This document shows, piece by piece, positions 11,583-20,406 of a DNA stretch of 64,000 nucleotides. The position numbers and the translations under genes were made by a program. The stretch covers positions 1-64,000 of the forward strand of contig NZ_JALIRP010000005.1 in the NCBI RefSeq assembly GCF_022898935.1, given 5' to 3'. Under the pieces are notes generated by a model, which made no database searches, had not been told where the DNA came from, and worked only from the letters and a program-made list of their open reading frames with translations. Each line of letters opens with the position of its first letter. Position 1 is the stretch's first letter. The stretch is from Paenibacillus mangrovi. Its GTDB lineage: Bacteria; Bacillota; Bacilli; Paenibacillales; Paenibacillaceae.

Positions 11583-11611
11583 AGTCTATGACAGCGCGGG
11601 AGGAGTGTCAA
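11583..11611 (-). promoter_or_regulatory. pcrB-pcrA-ligA promoter
   Basis: On the minus strand there is TTGACA, a 17-base spacer and TAGACT (TGTCAA at 11606-11611, AGTCTA at 11583-11588 on the plus strand), about 30 bases upstream of the pcrB ribosome site. Confidence 0.7.
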
Positions 11612-11616
11612 TTTCT

Positions 11617-11635
11617 GTTCGCATGGAATGCGAAC
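11617..11635. promoter_or_regulatory. inverted repeat upstream of the pcrB promoter
   Basis: A perfect 8-base inverted repeat, GTTCGCAT GGA ATGCGAAC, sits five bases upstream of the -35 hexamer. It has the half-site order GTTC...GAAC, so it is not a standard LexA box (GAAC-N4-GTTC). It could be an operator for an unknown regulator. Confidence 0.4.
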
Positions 11636-11662
11636 AATTTTATGGAATTTCCAGATGGATAG

Positions 11663-11695
11663 AAAAAGCAGCGTGATATCACGCCGCTTTTTTTA
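11663..11695 (-). terminator. terminator of the glycan locus
   Basis: A GC-rich stem of about 9 pairs (GCGGCGTGAT against ATCACGCTGC, one mismatch) is flanked by an A run and a T run, so it can act in both directions. On the minus strand it closes the glycosyl-phosphotransferase gene that ends at 11702. Confidence 0.75.
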
Positions 11696-11701
11696 ACCAA
11701 G

Positions 11702-13108
11702 CTAGTATGCATTTTTATTAACAAACCCGTTGCGGATCGTTTTGAAAATAATTTTAATATCAAATAAAAGAGACCAATTTTCTATGTAAAAAATGTCGTG
11801 ATTAATGCGTTCCTCGATGGAGGTGTCTCCGCGTAAGCCATTACTTTGCGCCCAACCGGTAATCCCCGGACGGACATGATGCTTCACCATGTATTTTGGA
11901 ACTTCCTCCCGGAACTGATCCACGAAATAAGGTCGCTCCGGTCTCGGGCCCACGACGCTCATATGACCGAACAGCACATTAAAAAATTGCGGCAGTTCAT
12001 CCAAGCTGGTCTTGCGCAGGAACGAACCGAATTTCGTACGCCGAGGATCATTTTCTGTCGTCCATCCTCTATCCTCTGTACCTGGCGGAAGCTGCTTCAT
12101 CGAACGGAATTTATACATCATAAAGTTTCGCCGATTCAGCCCCACCCGCTCCTGCTTAAAAATAACCGGTCCCGGCGAAGTAACCTTTACCCCAATCCAA
12201 ATCGCCAGCATCATCGGCGACGTCAAGATAATGGCAAAGCTGGAAAACGCGATATCAAACAGACGCTTAAACATCCGGTTAGCCGCCATATCGAGCGGAA
12301 TATCTCGCACATTGATCGTCGGCATTCCAGCAAAGTTATCAAAATAAGGCCGTGCCGGAAGGTAATCAAAAAAGTCAGGAATGATGAGCGTGCGGACGCC
12401 CGCTTTTTCACACAAACTGATGATCTTCGCGTACTTCGAGTGCGCATCCAGCGGAAGCGCCAGAATCACCTCGTCGATCAGCTTCTCTTCCAAAACGGTG
12501 GAGAGGTCGTCTACGTTACCCAGAATCGGCTTATACCGCTGCTCCTCCAAACTGTCCCACTGCTGATAATCATCAAGGAAGCCAATCACTTCGTAACCCA
12601 TTTCCGGATATTGCCGAAGGTTATGATAGAATCTTCTACCGAGCGTGCCTGCACCAATAATGAGTACAAACTGACGATTATAGCCCTTTTCCCGAACGAT
12701 CTTCAGGGATACTTTTAGGACGTAACGGTAAAACAAGATGAACATGACCAATGAAATCATATAAATGGCCAGATAGGAACGTGAGATGTTGACTTCCTTC
12801 ACGAAAAACATCAAGCTGAGCAAAACGAAAATGCTGATGGAATGAACCTGAATGATTTTAATAAACTCATCCGCAAAACGTTTTTTGCGCTTCGGCGAAT
12901 ATAATGCAATCAACATCCCTGTAACGACGGCAATGGCTCCATAAATAAAACTCCACATGGCATAGGTTTCGATCGGTAGCGGACTGCTTTTAGGAATCCA
13001 GCCACTCTTGAAACGAATCCACCAAGCCAGAAGGAACGAAATTTGAATGAACACAAAATCCGTCAAAACATACATTTGCGTCAAAAATTGCTGGTTTTTG
13101 CGGATCAC
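11702..13108 (-). CDS. polyprenyl-phosphate glycosyl-1-phosphate transferase (WsfP/WsaP-like priming enzyme)
   Basis: 468 residues, GTG start after GGAGGTGGG. Four to five N-terminal membrane segments (to about residue 130), a nucleotide-binding-like middle domain (VLIIGAGTLGRRFYHNLRQYPE) and a C-terminal bacterial sugar transferase domain with a reentrant helix (MFKRLFDIAFSS) and the signatures PGPVIFKQERVG, MYKFRSM and LRKTSLDELPQFFNVLFG. It should move a sugar-1-phosphate (galactose-1-P in WsaP/WsfP) to undecaprenyl phosphate, starting assembly of the surface glycan. It is the last gene of the locus on the minus strand. Confidence 0.92.
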   Translation of the reverse strand: MIRKNQQFLTQMYVLTDFVFIQISFLLAWWIRFKSGWIPKSSPLPIETYAMWSFIYGAIAVVTGMLIALYSPKRKKRFADEFIKIIQVHSISIFVLLSLMFFVKEVNISRSYLAIYMISLVMFILFYRYVLKVSLKIVREKGYNRQFVLIIGAGTLGRRFYHNLRQYPEMGYEVIGFLDDYQQWDSLEEQRYKPILGNVDDLSTVLEEKLIDEVILALPLDAHSKYAKIISLCEKAGVRTLIIPDFFDYLPARPYFDNFAGMPTINVRDIPLDMAANRMFKRLFDIAFSSFAIILTSPMMLAIWIGVKVTSPGPVIFKQERVGLNRRNFMMYKFRSMKQLPPGTEDRGWTTENDPRRTKFGSFLRKTSLDELPQFFNVLFGHMSVVGPRPERPYFVDQFREEVPKYMVKHHVRPGITGWAQSNGLRGDTSIEERINHDIFYIENWSLLFDIKIIFKTIRNGFVNKNAY

Positions 13109-13202
13109 ATGCCCACCTCCTTGTTCGGATTCTCATCAAAGATGAGTAAATTCTGATTTTACAAATTAATTGCAAACTCGCGATTGAATATAAAGCTTTA
13201 TA

Positions 13203-15959
13203 CTAATTCGTGTTCAGTAGTTTCTTCGTTAGGTTATATCTTAATATGGTATCAGAGGTCCATATTTTTTCATTAACCTCAGAAGCTATACTTTCACACT
13301 GATTTTGGGCATTATTTCTTTGGCAAACACCATCATTTGACACAAAATCCTTCCCGATAAAATTTCCATTTCTAAAAATAACAGGAGACGTTTTAGAAAA
13401 CATGTTTTCTCCTAAAAAGACATTATTGCTGTGATTGATTCCCAAAATATGCAGTAATGTTGGAGTAATATCAAGATGACCGGTATTTGTTTCAATAATT
13501 TGGCCACTATTTATACCTGGAATGTGAAGAATGAAAGGAACTTTATCTATTGATAGTTGTTGTTCTGGCGTATCTTTGATGTCTAATATCGTAGATAATT
13601 CTTCTAATGAAATACCCGCATCATGATCACCATACAATGCAATCACCGTGTTCTCCAGGATTCCACTTTTATTGAGTTCATTTATTAGTTCACCAAATGC
13701 AAAATCGGCATAATGAACACTATTTAGATAATTACCTACGACTGTGCCCTCCAGTTCCCCCAAGTTTAGTGAATTGGGAAGCACTTCATTGTATGGATGA
13801 TGATTGCTCAATGTAATTAGGAAAGAAAAATAAGGTTCTGGTAATTTCTTTATTTGATCTACACTCTGCAAGAAAAACGTTCTGTCTGACAAACCCCAAC
13901 CAATTTTTTCTTCCATTACTAGATTTTCTTCAAACAATGACTTTTGAAAACCTTGTAAAGCGTGCATTTCTCTTCTGTTCCAGAATGAGCCATTATAGCC
14001 GTGAGCTGACATTGTACTGTACCCGTTATCATTCAATATTTTGGGGAGTGAATCAAATTGATTATGATTATAAGTTGTGTAAACTGAACCACTCTGTAAT
14101 CCAAACATCGAGTTTAGGGACATAAATTCAGCATCTGACGTTCTTCCTGGACCCGTTTGATCATAAAAATTGTTAAAGTACAAATTGTTTTGGGCAAATT
14201 TATTTAAATTTGGTGTTATGACTTGATTATTATAACTTAAATTGATCACAAAGCTTTGTAGTGCTTCAGACTGAATAAGAATTACATTCTTATTTCGTGC
14301 AATTCCAAAATATTGGTCGTACTGATCAGAATTCTTTTTTAATTTCCATTCATTAATTTTTGCATATTCAGTTGGAGAAATATTACTGAACTTTTGGATC
14401 ATGTACGTAGTAAAATCATAGAGATGAAAGTTAGCTAGCCCTATATCCTGAGCAATTAACTTATTCTGATATTTCTTTTCGAATAGATCTTCCTTGGCCA
14501 AATTACTGAACACCAGACCAGAAATTCCAATAACCACCATTATCCCAATAAGAGAATATAAAACTCTACTCTTTTTTAAAATTCTTTCCTTGTGAAAGAT
14601 AGCATTCACAACAATACAAACTATAATCATTAAAATAATATCACTGAACATATAAACCACGTATTTATAATTAATGAGACTTGAAATACTATCAGTTACA
14701 TCTGTAAGCTGTGAAGCATTAAAAATAGTCCCTGTAGTTATTACGTCATTAAAATAAAGGTAATAGACCAAATCACTGAAAAGAAGCAAACTTACTAGAC
14801 AATTAATAAGTACGCTTACAAAAGCTCTCACTTTATAGTTCGTAAAACAGTTTATAACTAACCCTGTTAGAATTGCTCCCAAAAATATAAATATATTGGT
14901 GTTAATATTTCCACAGATTTCAAGTGTACTCCATTTAACCTTTAAATATAGACTGAGCGTTACCCAGATAATATCAATGTTTCTGATGTAGAAATGATTC
15001 ATTAAACTAAGGCTTTTTCTAAATTCCCATTTCTTCGTTTTAAAATAGGTGATAAATAAATTAATGAAATATACTATTAGCACAGCGGCCAGAAAATAGA
15101 ATAAATATAACCACAGCTTTGAATGAAATGTAATATCGGTTTGTTTGTCTGGGATAATCTCTCCATTTCCAAACCATCCTACTCCTTCATTCACCATATC
15201 CCATTGAATTGTATAGTCCCCTGTGTGTCCAGGAAAGTTGATATTTACATTTAAATCTACTTCTTCACCCGGCCCAACTGAGTTTGGAAGTGCACTTCTA
15301 AATCCGTCATGAACAACAACTTTTTTTTCTTTATCTAACAAGTCATAAGAAAAGCTAATACCCGAATATGTCTCCCACCTAGCACTCCCTGTATTTTTAA
15401 TTCTTATCTTAACTTGTTTTGGTTCCTTTCCCCATACAGAAATATCCTTTATTGGTTTTACAATTTCAAAATCATAATTTTTTATGAATTTAATAGGTAC
15501 TACCAAACTATTTTCAGTATTTAATTCTGAAAACCATTGTACACCCTCTTCTACTAAATCGAACTGGATATAAAGTTCCTTATGTAATAAATTTATGTCC
15601 GAAGGTATCTCAATATTGGGAATCACAATCACATATTCACCAGGTTTTATGTCCTTTGGAAGAGGCGTTCTGACGCCATCATTTAAAATAATTTCATTAT
15701 TCCTATCCATCAGGTGGTAAGACAGTCTGATCTTGTCCTTACTCCAAACTTTTTCCCCTGTGTTAATCAATTTTAGTTCTACGCTATTATCAATCTTTTT
15801 CTTATAAGATGTATCAATTGAAATTTCATTTGAATTTATAGCTGCTATTTTCGAAGAACAGCTCCCTTCAGCCATTACATCCCCAGCGAATCCCCCAAAA
15901 ATAATAAGGCAGAAGAATAAGAAAAAACATTTTGTAAACTTCATCTGTGATATACTCAT
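13203..15959 (-). CDS. LtaS-like phosphoglycerol transferase-fold protein with two N-terminal Ig-like repeats
   Basis: 918 residues, well above the usual 600-650 of LtaS enzymes. A signal peptide (1-31) is followed by two similar beta domains (about 55-145 and 180-265), each ending in a variant of DLVEEGVQWF / DMVNEGVGWF. About six membrane segments (281-484) come next, then an extracellular sulfatase-fold domain (about 555-900). Predicted LtaS-type residues are present: Glu565, nucleophile Thr607 in GRTSDAEF, His720/His721 in LSNHHPYN and Asp778/His779 in YGDHDAG. It probably transfers phosphoglycerol or phosphoethanolamine to a surface glycan. The coding sequence is AT-rich compared with housekeeping neighbours. 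An alternative ATG at 15944 gives a better placed signal peptide. Confidence 0.88.
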   Translation of the reverse strand: MSISQMKFTKCFFLFFCLIIFGGFAGDVMAEGSCSSKIAAINSNEISIDTSYKKKIDNSVELKLINTGEKVWSKDKIRLSYHLMDRNNEIILNDGVRTPLPKDIKPGEYVIVIPNIEIPSDINLLHKELYIQFDLVEEGVQWFSELNTENSLVVPIKFIKNYDFEIVKPIKDISVWGKEPKQVKIRIKNTGSARWETYSGISFSYDLLDKEKKVVVHDGFRSALPNSVGPGEEVDLNVNINFPGHTGDYTIQWDMVNEGVGWFGNGEIIPDKQTDITFHSKLWLYLFYFLAAVLIVYFINLFITYFKTKKWEFRKSLSLMNHFYIRNIDIIWVTLSLYLKVKWSTLEICGNINTNIFIFLGAILTGLVINCFTNYKVRAFVSVLINCLVSLLLFSDLVYYLYFNDVITTGTIFNASQLTDVTDSISSLINYKYVVYMFSDIILMIIVCIVVNAIFHKERILKKSRVLYSLIGIMVVIGISGLVFSNLAKEDLFEKKYQNKLIAQDIGLANFHLYDFTTYMIQKFSNISPTEYAKINEWKLKKNSDQYDQYFGIARNKNVILIQSEALQSFVINLSYNNQVITPNLNKFAQNNLYFNNFYDQTGPGRTSDAEFMSLNSMFGLQSGSVYTTYNHNQFDSLPKILNDNGYSTMSAHGYNGSFWNRREMHALQGFQKSLFEENLVMEEKIGWGLSDRTFFLQSVDQIKKLPEPYFSFLITLSNHHPYNEVLPNSLNLGELEGTVVGNYLNSVHYADFAFGELINELNKSGILENTVIALYGDHDAGISLEELSTILDIKDTPEQQLSIDKVPFILHIPGINSGQIIETNTGHLDITPTLLHILGINHSNNVFLGENMFSKTSPVIFRNGNFIGKDFVSNDGVCQRNNAQNQCESIASEVNEKIWTSDTILRYNLTKKLLNTN

Positions 15960-16035
15960 CTCTTTCTGTCAAATAATACACAAGGAGAATTGAATTTCGA
16001 TAGAAATTCAGTATAAAAAATCAACCATCTCCTTC

Positions 16036-16962
16036 CTATTTATAAAGTGACCTAGGTGCCACTTTTTCCTTATTTCTTCTACTCTCCGAAAATGAAGCCG
16101 GATTGATAAATAGCTTATTTTTAATAAGGGACATAAGGAATTTCAAACCTACTCCCGTATATATCAGCCCATTTGTCAAAGCATTATATTGATTCCGATA
16201 ATGTTTACGATGAAAAATGATCATGGCATGATGAAATTCATAAATGATACGTACCGGGCGTCTTCGGGCACTGCCACCTTTGTAATGCACAATTGTCGTT
16301 TTCGGGTAGTAATAAATATCCCAGCCTGCCTGCTTGATCCGGTAGCACCAGTCAATATCCTCACCGTACATAAAGAAGGTCTCATCAAGCCCTCCGGCTT
16401 GTTCCAGTGTTTCCCGCCGCACCAGCATAAACGCCCCGACCAAACAATCCACTGGGTACTCCTGATCCGGGTCAAGATGTCCTAACTGATATTGATTAAA
16501 CTTCGGATTATCCGGAAACAGCTTTGAAAAACCGAAGGCATAATAAAATGAAGCCGATGGCGTGGGGAACCCGCGCTTGCAAGCCTTGTCGAGAGAACCG
16601 TCAGGTAAAATGATTTTGCAACCGGATGCCCCCACATTAGGGTGCCCATCCATAAAGGCCATCATCGTCTGAAGCGTGTCTTTCTGCACAACTGTATCCG
16701 AATTCAACAGCAGAACATATCGGCCTGCCGCCGCTACCATGCCCTGATTGTTAGCTTTGGCAAACCCGGTATTGTTCGTGTTCACGATCACCTTCACATC
16801 CGGATAACCCGACCGAATCGACTCTACAGAATTATCCGATGAGTTATTATCAATGACGATGACTTCAAAGGTATAATCCGTATCCGAGGCTAGCACTGTA
16901 CTAAGACAATCCATTGTAAGCTCGCATGTATTATAATTGACAATAAGAATGCTTAAATCCAA
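16036..16962 (-). CDS. family 2 glycosyltransferase (rhamnosyltransferase-like)
   Basis: About 308 residues from the preferred TTG start at 16962, which has AGGAAG eight bases upstream; a longer frame begins at a TTG at 17007 with no ribosome site. The GT-A fold shows LSILIVNYNT at the N-terminus, VIDNNSSDNS, the DXD-type metal site LLNSDTV, and the acceptor-side ED motif MYGEDIDWCYR. The family includes WbbL-like rhamnosyltransferases. With the dTDP-rhamnose genes next door, dTDP-rhamnose is the likely donor (inference). Confidence 0.9.
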   Translation of the reverse strand: MDLSILIVNYNTCELTMDCLSTVLASDTDYTFEVIVIDNNSSDNSVESIRSGYPDVKVIVNTNNTGFAKANNQGMVAAAGRYVLLLNSDTVVQKDTLQTMMAFMDGHPNVGASGCKIILPDGSLDKACKRGFPTPSASFYYAFGFSKLFPDNPKFNQYQLGHLDPDQEYPVDCLVGAFMLVRRETLEQAGGLDETFFMYGEDIDWCYRIKQAGWDIYYYPKTTIVHYKGGSARRRPVRIIYEFHHAMIIFHRKHYRNQYNALTNGLIYTGVGLKFLMSLIKNKLFINPASFSESRRNKEKVAPRSLYK

Positions 16963-17190
16963 TAGAAGCACTTCCTGACAAATTAAATAATCATAATCTA
17001 TTTGCAAAAGAGAGGGAGAGTTTGGGATATTACATCATTCGACAACATTATAACACATGTGCTAAGAGAAGGTGGGAGGATTTAGGTAAAAAGATGGAGT
17101 ATATAAAGATTAGTTCTATATTGTTTCCAAAATTCAGATTAGAATATACAATGATTATCAGTAAAAAATAGGACACGGAGTAGAAAAATT

Positions 17191-17787
17191 ATGAATAAAC
17201 TAGCTTCAATATTAATTATTATAGGATTGACCTTCCTATCACCGCAAACAAGTACTGCGAGCCCAAGCGCATCATGGACAGATTATTCATTTATTTCACA
17301 TGCTATGGGTGAAATAAATGGAGCTACATAGGATACTCAAAAAGATAAAGTAATCGAAAAATTCCAAGAACTTATCAAAGAAGCAAATGGAGATAAAAAC
17401 ATTATAGATAGAATCATTCCTCAAATTTACACTCAGGACATGTATAAGTATATAGAGAGCGTTTATCAATTCAAATCATATATTTACACTCTGTATCAAT
17501 CAAAAGATACTGATGATCAGGTAGTTGAGTTTGTAAAAAACACGCCTAAAATCATGGCTGTAACAATGCATTATAGTCGGGCAAATCGTGAATTTATTGA
17601 AAGTTTAACAAATATTAAGGTTAAGACCTACGTTCATACCATTAATGATTATAAGCAGTTAAAAAATTATGAAGAGATGGGCGTATTCGGCTTTTACACC
17701 GACTCGATGACTGAAGTCAACTATAACACATATAAACTGGAACGGTTTCGCGAGCTTATAAAATTAAACCAACCAATAATAAAGTAA
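17191..17787 (+). pseudogene. decayed secreted PI-PLC / glycerophosphodiesterase-like gene
   Basis: One reading frame runs from ATG 17191 to the stop at 17785-17787 but is interrupted by TAG at 17329-17331. The first 46 codons encode a signal peptide and the family start WTDYSFISHAMGEINGAT. After the stop the same frame continues with DTQKDKVIEKF and the C-terminal half of the barrel (DRIIPQIYTQDMY, KVKTYVHTINDY, MGVFGFYTDSMTE). From family knowledge, about 100 residues carrying the first catalytic strands (the TNSLEAF and VEVD region) should lie between these parts and are missing. It therefore looks like an internal deletion with an amber codon at or beside the junction. Candidate promoter TTGTTT-N18-TATACA at 17121-17150. 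It points against all its neighbours. Confidence 0.7.
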
Positions 17788-17801
17788 AACCAACCTCCCC
17801 A

Positions 17802-17835
17802 GGCACGTTTAAATGAAGCGTGTCTTTTATTTTTC
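17802..17835 (+). terminator. weak terminator after the pseudogene
   Basis: A six-pair stem (GGCACG with CGTGTC, one G-T pair) with an 11-base loop is followed by TTTTATTTTT. It lies 15 bases after the pseudogene stop on the plus strand. Confidence 0.45.
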
Positions 17836-17878
17836 TATTATAAAGAGATATGATTTAAATTTACGTACCAACGCAAAT

Positions 17879-17912
17879 AGCCCCTCGATCATGTATCCAT
17901 TGACGAGAGGCT
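17879..17912 (-). terminator. hairpin downstream of rfbD
   Basis: On the minus strand AGCCTCTCG pairs with CGAGGGGCT (one mismatch) across a loop of about 16 bases, 21 bases after the rfbD stop. Only a short T stretch (ATTT) follows, so termination may be weak. Confidence 0.4.
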
Positions 17913-17932
17913 TGACTGTATCACTGATATTA

Positions 17933-18802
17933 TTATGGTTTCGATACCTGGAACTGCTGCAAAAACTCCATAAGACCTTCCTTCCAATGTCTCACATCCG
18001 AAAACCCATTCGTTCGAATAGACAAATGATCCATGACCGAATTAATTGGCCGTGGGGCGGGGCGGGGGAATTGTTCGGTTGTACATGGTTCAAGCTGAGC
18101 AATTATATTAATCCCCTGTTTTTCAGCTTCCTCAAAAATAGCCTGTGTGAATTCAAACCATGTGCATTCTCCACTGTTGGATGCATGATAAATTCCGTAT
18201 TTCTCGGTATAAATAAGTTCCAGTAAAAAGTGTGCCAAGTCAATCGTATACGTTGGCGATCCCTTTTGATCATTCACAACCTGTACCAAAGGCTTTTCTT
18301 GCCCTAAACGAAGCATTGTTTTTACAAAGTTATTTCCGTGCAAACCATATACCCAAGACGTACGCACAATAAAATACCGAGATGACAAGCTTTGCACAAG
18401 AATCTCGCCTGCTCTTTTCGACTTACCATATATACTTTGAGGATCTGTATTGTCATATTCCTGGTAGGGAACATCAGAACGGCCGTTAAAAACATAGTCC
18501 GTACTGATGTACACGAACTTGGCCCCTACTTTTTCGGCTGCCACAGCTATATTTCTCGTGCCGGCAGCATTCACTCGGTAAGCTCCATCTACGTCCGTCT
18601 CCGCAGCATCCACTGCGGTATACGCCGCACAATGTATAACAGCATCGGGTTTAAATTCACCTATTACCTGCCAGCACTGCTCTTGATTCGTAATATCCAG
18701 AGAAGCACGGTCACAGCCCTTAACCTCATGTCCCTTTTGGTGCAATTGAGACACAAGATCCATACCCAACTGCCCCGCAGCACCAGTTACCAAGACTCTC
18801 AT
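17933..18802 (-). CDS. rfbD: dTDP-4-dehydrorhamnose reductase
   Basis: 289 residues. Last step of dTDP-L-rhamnose synthesis: NADPH-dependent reduction of dTDP-4-dehydro-L-rhamnose. The Rossmann glycine motif GAAGQLGMDL is at the N-terminus, and the short-chain dehydrogenase catalytic pair is in YGKSKRAGE, with STDYVFNG and RTSWVYG as further family motifs. The start overlaps the rfbB stop by 4 bases. The order rfbA-rfbC-rfbB-rfbD is an uninterrupted operon. Confidence 0.96.
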   Translation of the reverse strand: MRVLVTGAAGQLGMDLVSQLHQKGHEVKGCDRASLDITNQEQCWQVIGEFKPDAVIHCAAYTAVDAAETDVDGAYRVNAAGTRNIAVAAEKVGAKFVYISTDYVFNGRSDVPYQEYDNTDPQSIYGKSKRAGEILVQSLSSRYFIVRTSWVYGLHGNNFVKTMLRLGQEKPLVQVVNDQKGSPTYTIDLAHFLLELIYTEKYGIYHASNSGECTWFEFTQAIFEEAEKQGINIIAQLEPCTTEQFPRPAPRPINSVMDHLSIRTNGFSDVRHWKEGLMEFLQQFQVSKP

Positions 18803-19821
18803 AGAGAGTCTCCTAACCGTTCAGCGTACTGTTTGGCATAATAAGCCTGGTATTCCCCCGACTGAATCCGAGTCCACCACTCTTTATTATTCAGATACCA
18901 CTGGATCGTTTCTTTAATTCCCGTTTCGAAATTATGCTTAGGCTTCCATCCGAGCTCCTGCGTGATCTTAGTTGGATCAATGCCATACCGGCGATCATGC
19001 CCAGGACGGTCCTTAACATAAGTAATAAGGGATTCCGGCTTATTCAGCTCCTGCAAAATCGTCTTCACAATGTGGAGGTTCGTCCGCTCGTTGTTCCCCC
19101 CAATGTTATACACTTCACCTACACGCCCTTTATGAATGACCAAATCAATTGCGCTGCAATGGTCTTCTACATAAAGCCAATCCCGAATGTTCAGACCATC
19201 TCCATAGATTGGTAGAGCCTGATCACTCAAAGCCCGGGAAATGATGAGCGGAATTAATTTCTCTGGAAATTGATATGGCCCATAGTTATTGGAGCAACGG
19301 GTGATGTTCACCGGCAGTCCAAAGGTCTCATGATAGGCGCGAACAAGCAAGTCTCCTCCTGCTTTACTGGCGGAATATGGACTGTTCGGCGTCAGCGGTG
19401 TTTTCTCTGTAAAAAGTCCTGTATCACCAAGTGTTCCGTATACCTCGTCCGTAGATACTTGAACATATTTCGTTACGCCATACTTTTTGGCGGCATCCAG
19501 AAGTACCTGCGTTCCCAACACATTAGTTTTAACGAACACTTCCGGCTCCAAAATACTGCGGTCCACATGAGATTCCGCCGCAAAGTTAACAACTACATCA
19601 ATTCCTTGTTGGAACAACGAATCGACTGCTTTTGCATCCGTAATATCCGTTTTTGAAAATGTATAGTTCGGCTTATTCTCAATCGATTTCAAATTCTCTA
19701 AATTACCTGCATACGTCAACGAATCCACATTAACGATCTGGTAATCCGGATGCTGTTGAAGCATGTACAAAACAAAATTACTGCCGATAAAACCGGCTCC
19801 GCCGGTAACGAGAAGTTTCAT
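18799..19821 (-). CDS. rfbB: dTDP-glucose 4,6-dehydratase
   Basis: 340 residues. Converts dTDP-glucose to dTDP-4-dehydro-6-deoxyglucose. NAD-binding motif TGGAGFIGSNFV is at residues 6-17; STDEVYG contains the catalytic Thr-Asp-Glu, and YSASKAGGD holds the YxxxK pair. NNYGPYQFPEKLIPL and RPGHDRRYGID are typical of RmlB. Eighteen bases after rfbC. Confidence 0.97.
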   Translation of the reverse strand: MKLLVTGGAGFIGSNFVLYMLQQHPDYQIVNVDSLTYAGNLENLKSIENKPNYTFSKTDITDAKAVDSLFQQGIDVVVNFAAESHVDRSILEPEVFVKTNVLGTQVLLDAAKKYGVTKYVQVSTDEVYGTLGDTGLFTEKTPLTPNSPYSASKAGGDLLVRAYHETFGLPVNITRCSNNYGPYQFPEKLIPLIISRALSDQALPIYGDGLNIRDWLYVEDHCSAIDLVIHKGRVGEVYNIGGNNERTNLHIVKTILQELNKPESLITYVKDRPGHDRRYGIDPTKITQELGWKPKHNFETGIKETIQWYLNNKEWWTRIQSGEYQAYYAKQYAERLGDSL

Positions 19822-19839
19822 AAGAAAGCGGCCTCCTAA

Positions 19840-20385
19840 TCAAAAATTCAAATCTGCATCCTGCAGCAGCGGATGACGTTGATCTTTATCCGATAGAATC
19901 GGTTTGGTCGTCGGCCAATCGATCCCAAGTGCCGGATCATTCCATAATATGCCTCGATCATTCTCGGGAGAATAATATTCGTCCACCTTGTACAGGACTT
20001 GGGTGTTCGGTGTTAGCGTGCAAAATCCGTGTGCGAAGCCTTTCGGTACAAGCAGCTGACAATGGTTGTGTTCACTTAGAATGACTCCAACCCATTGGCC
20101 GAAGGTAGAGGAACTTTTACGGACATCGACGATGACGTCATAGATTGCGCCAGTAAGAACACGAATCAGCTTGGTTTGAGCTTTAGGATTCAACTGGTAG
20201 TGCAAGCCGCGAATAACACCAGGTTCAGCAGATAATGATTGGTTATCTTGAATAAAGTTAAATTTGATGCCTTGCTGCTCTAGAACAGCCTCATTGTAGC
20301 TTTCCATAAAAAAACCCCGGCTGTCTCCATGGACAACCGGTTCTAGCAGGCATGCGCCTTGCAGCTGTAAAGGTGTGACTTTCAT
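19840..20385 (-). CDS. rfbC: dTDP-4-dehydrorhamnose 3,5-epimerase
   Basis: 181 residues, cupin fold. Epimerises C3 and C5 of the dehydro sugar. Family motifs are DSRGFFMESYN, the catalytic His in IRGLHYQ, VDVRKSSSTFGQWVG, the PKGFAHGFCTL segment and YYSPENDRGILWNDP. GGAGG-type ribosome site upstream; 21 bases after rfbA. Confidence 0.96.
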   Translation of the reverse strand: MKVTPLQLQGACLLEPVVHGDSRGFFMESYNEAVLEQQGIKFNFIQDNQSLSAEPGVIRGLHYQLNPKAQTKLIRVLTGAIYDVIVDVRKSSSTFGQWVGVILSEHNHCQLLVPKGFAHGFCTLTPNTQVLYKVDEYYSPENDRGILWNDPALGIDWPTTKPILSDKDQRHPLLQDADLNF

Positions 20386-20406
20386 GATTGGAGTTCCTCC
20401 AATTCT

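Noticed and set aside
11617..11635. LexA box for pcrA
   Set aside because: Half-sites are in the order GTTC...GAAC rather than GAAC-N4-GTTC, so it does not fit LexA even though pcrA is damage-inducible in Bacillus; kept only as an unknown inverted repeat.
15985..16010. GAATTTC/GAAATTC hairpin between the GT2 and LtaS-like genes
   Set aside because: A 7-base AT-rich stem without a T run in either direction; too common in AT-rich DNA to call a terminator.
17329..17331. Amber codon read through as pyrrolysine or by suppression
   Set aside because: The missing catalytic core of the family beside the stop points to gene decay. There is no sign of a pyrrolysine system or of a stem after the codon.
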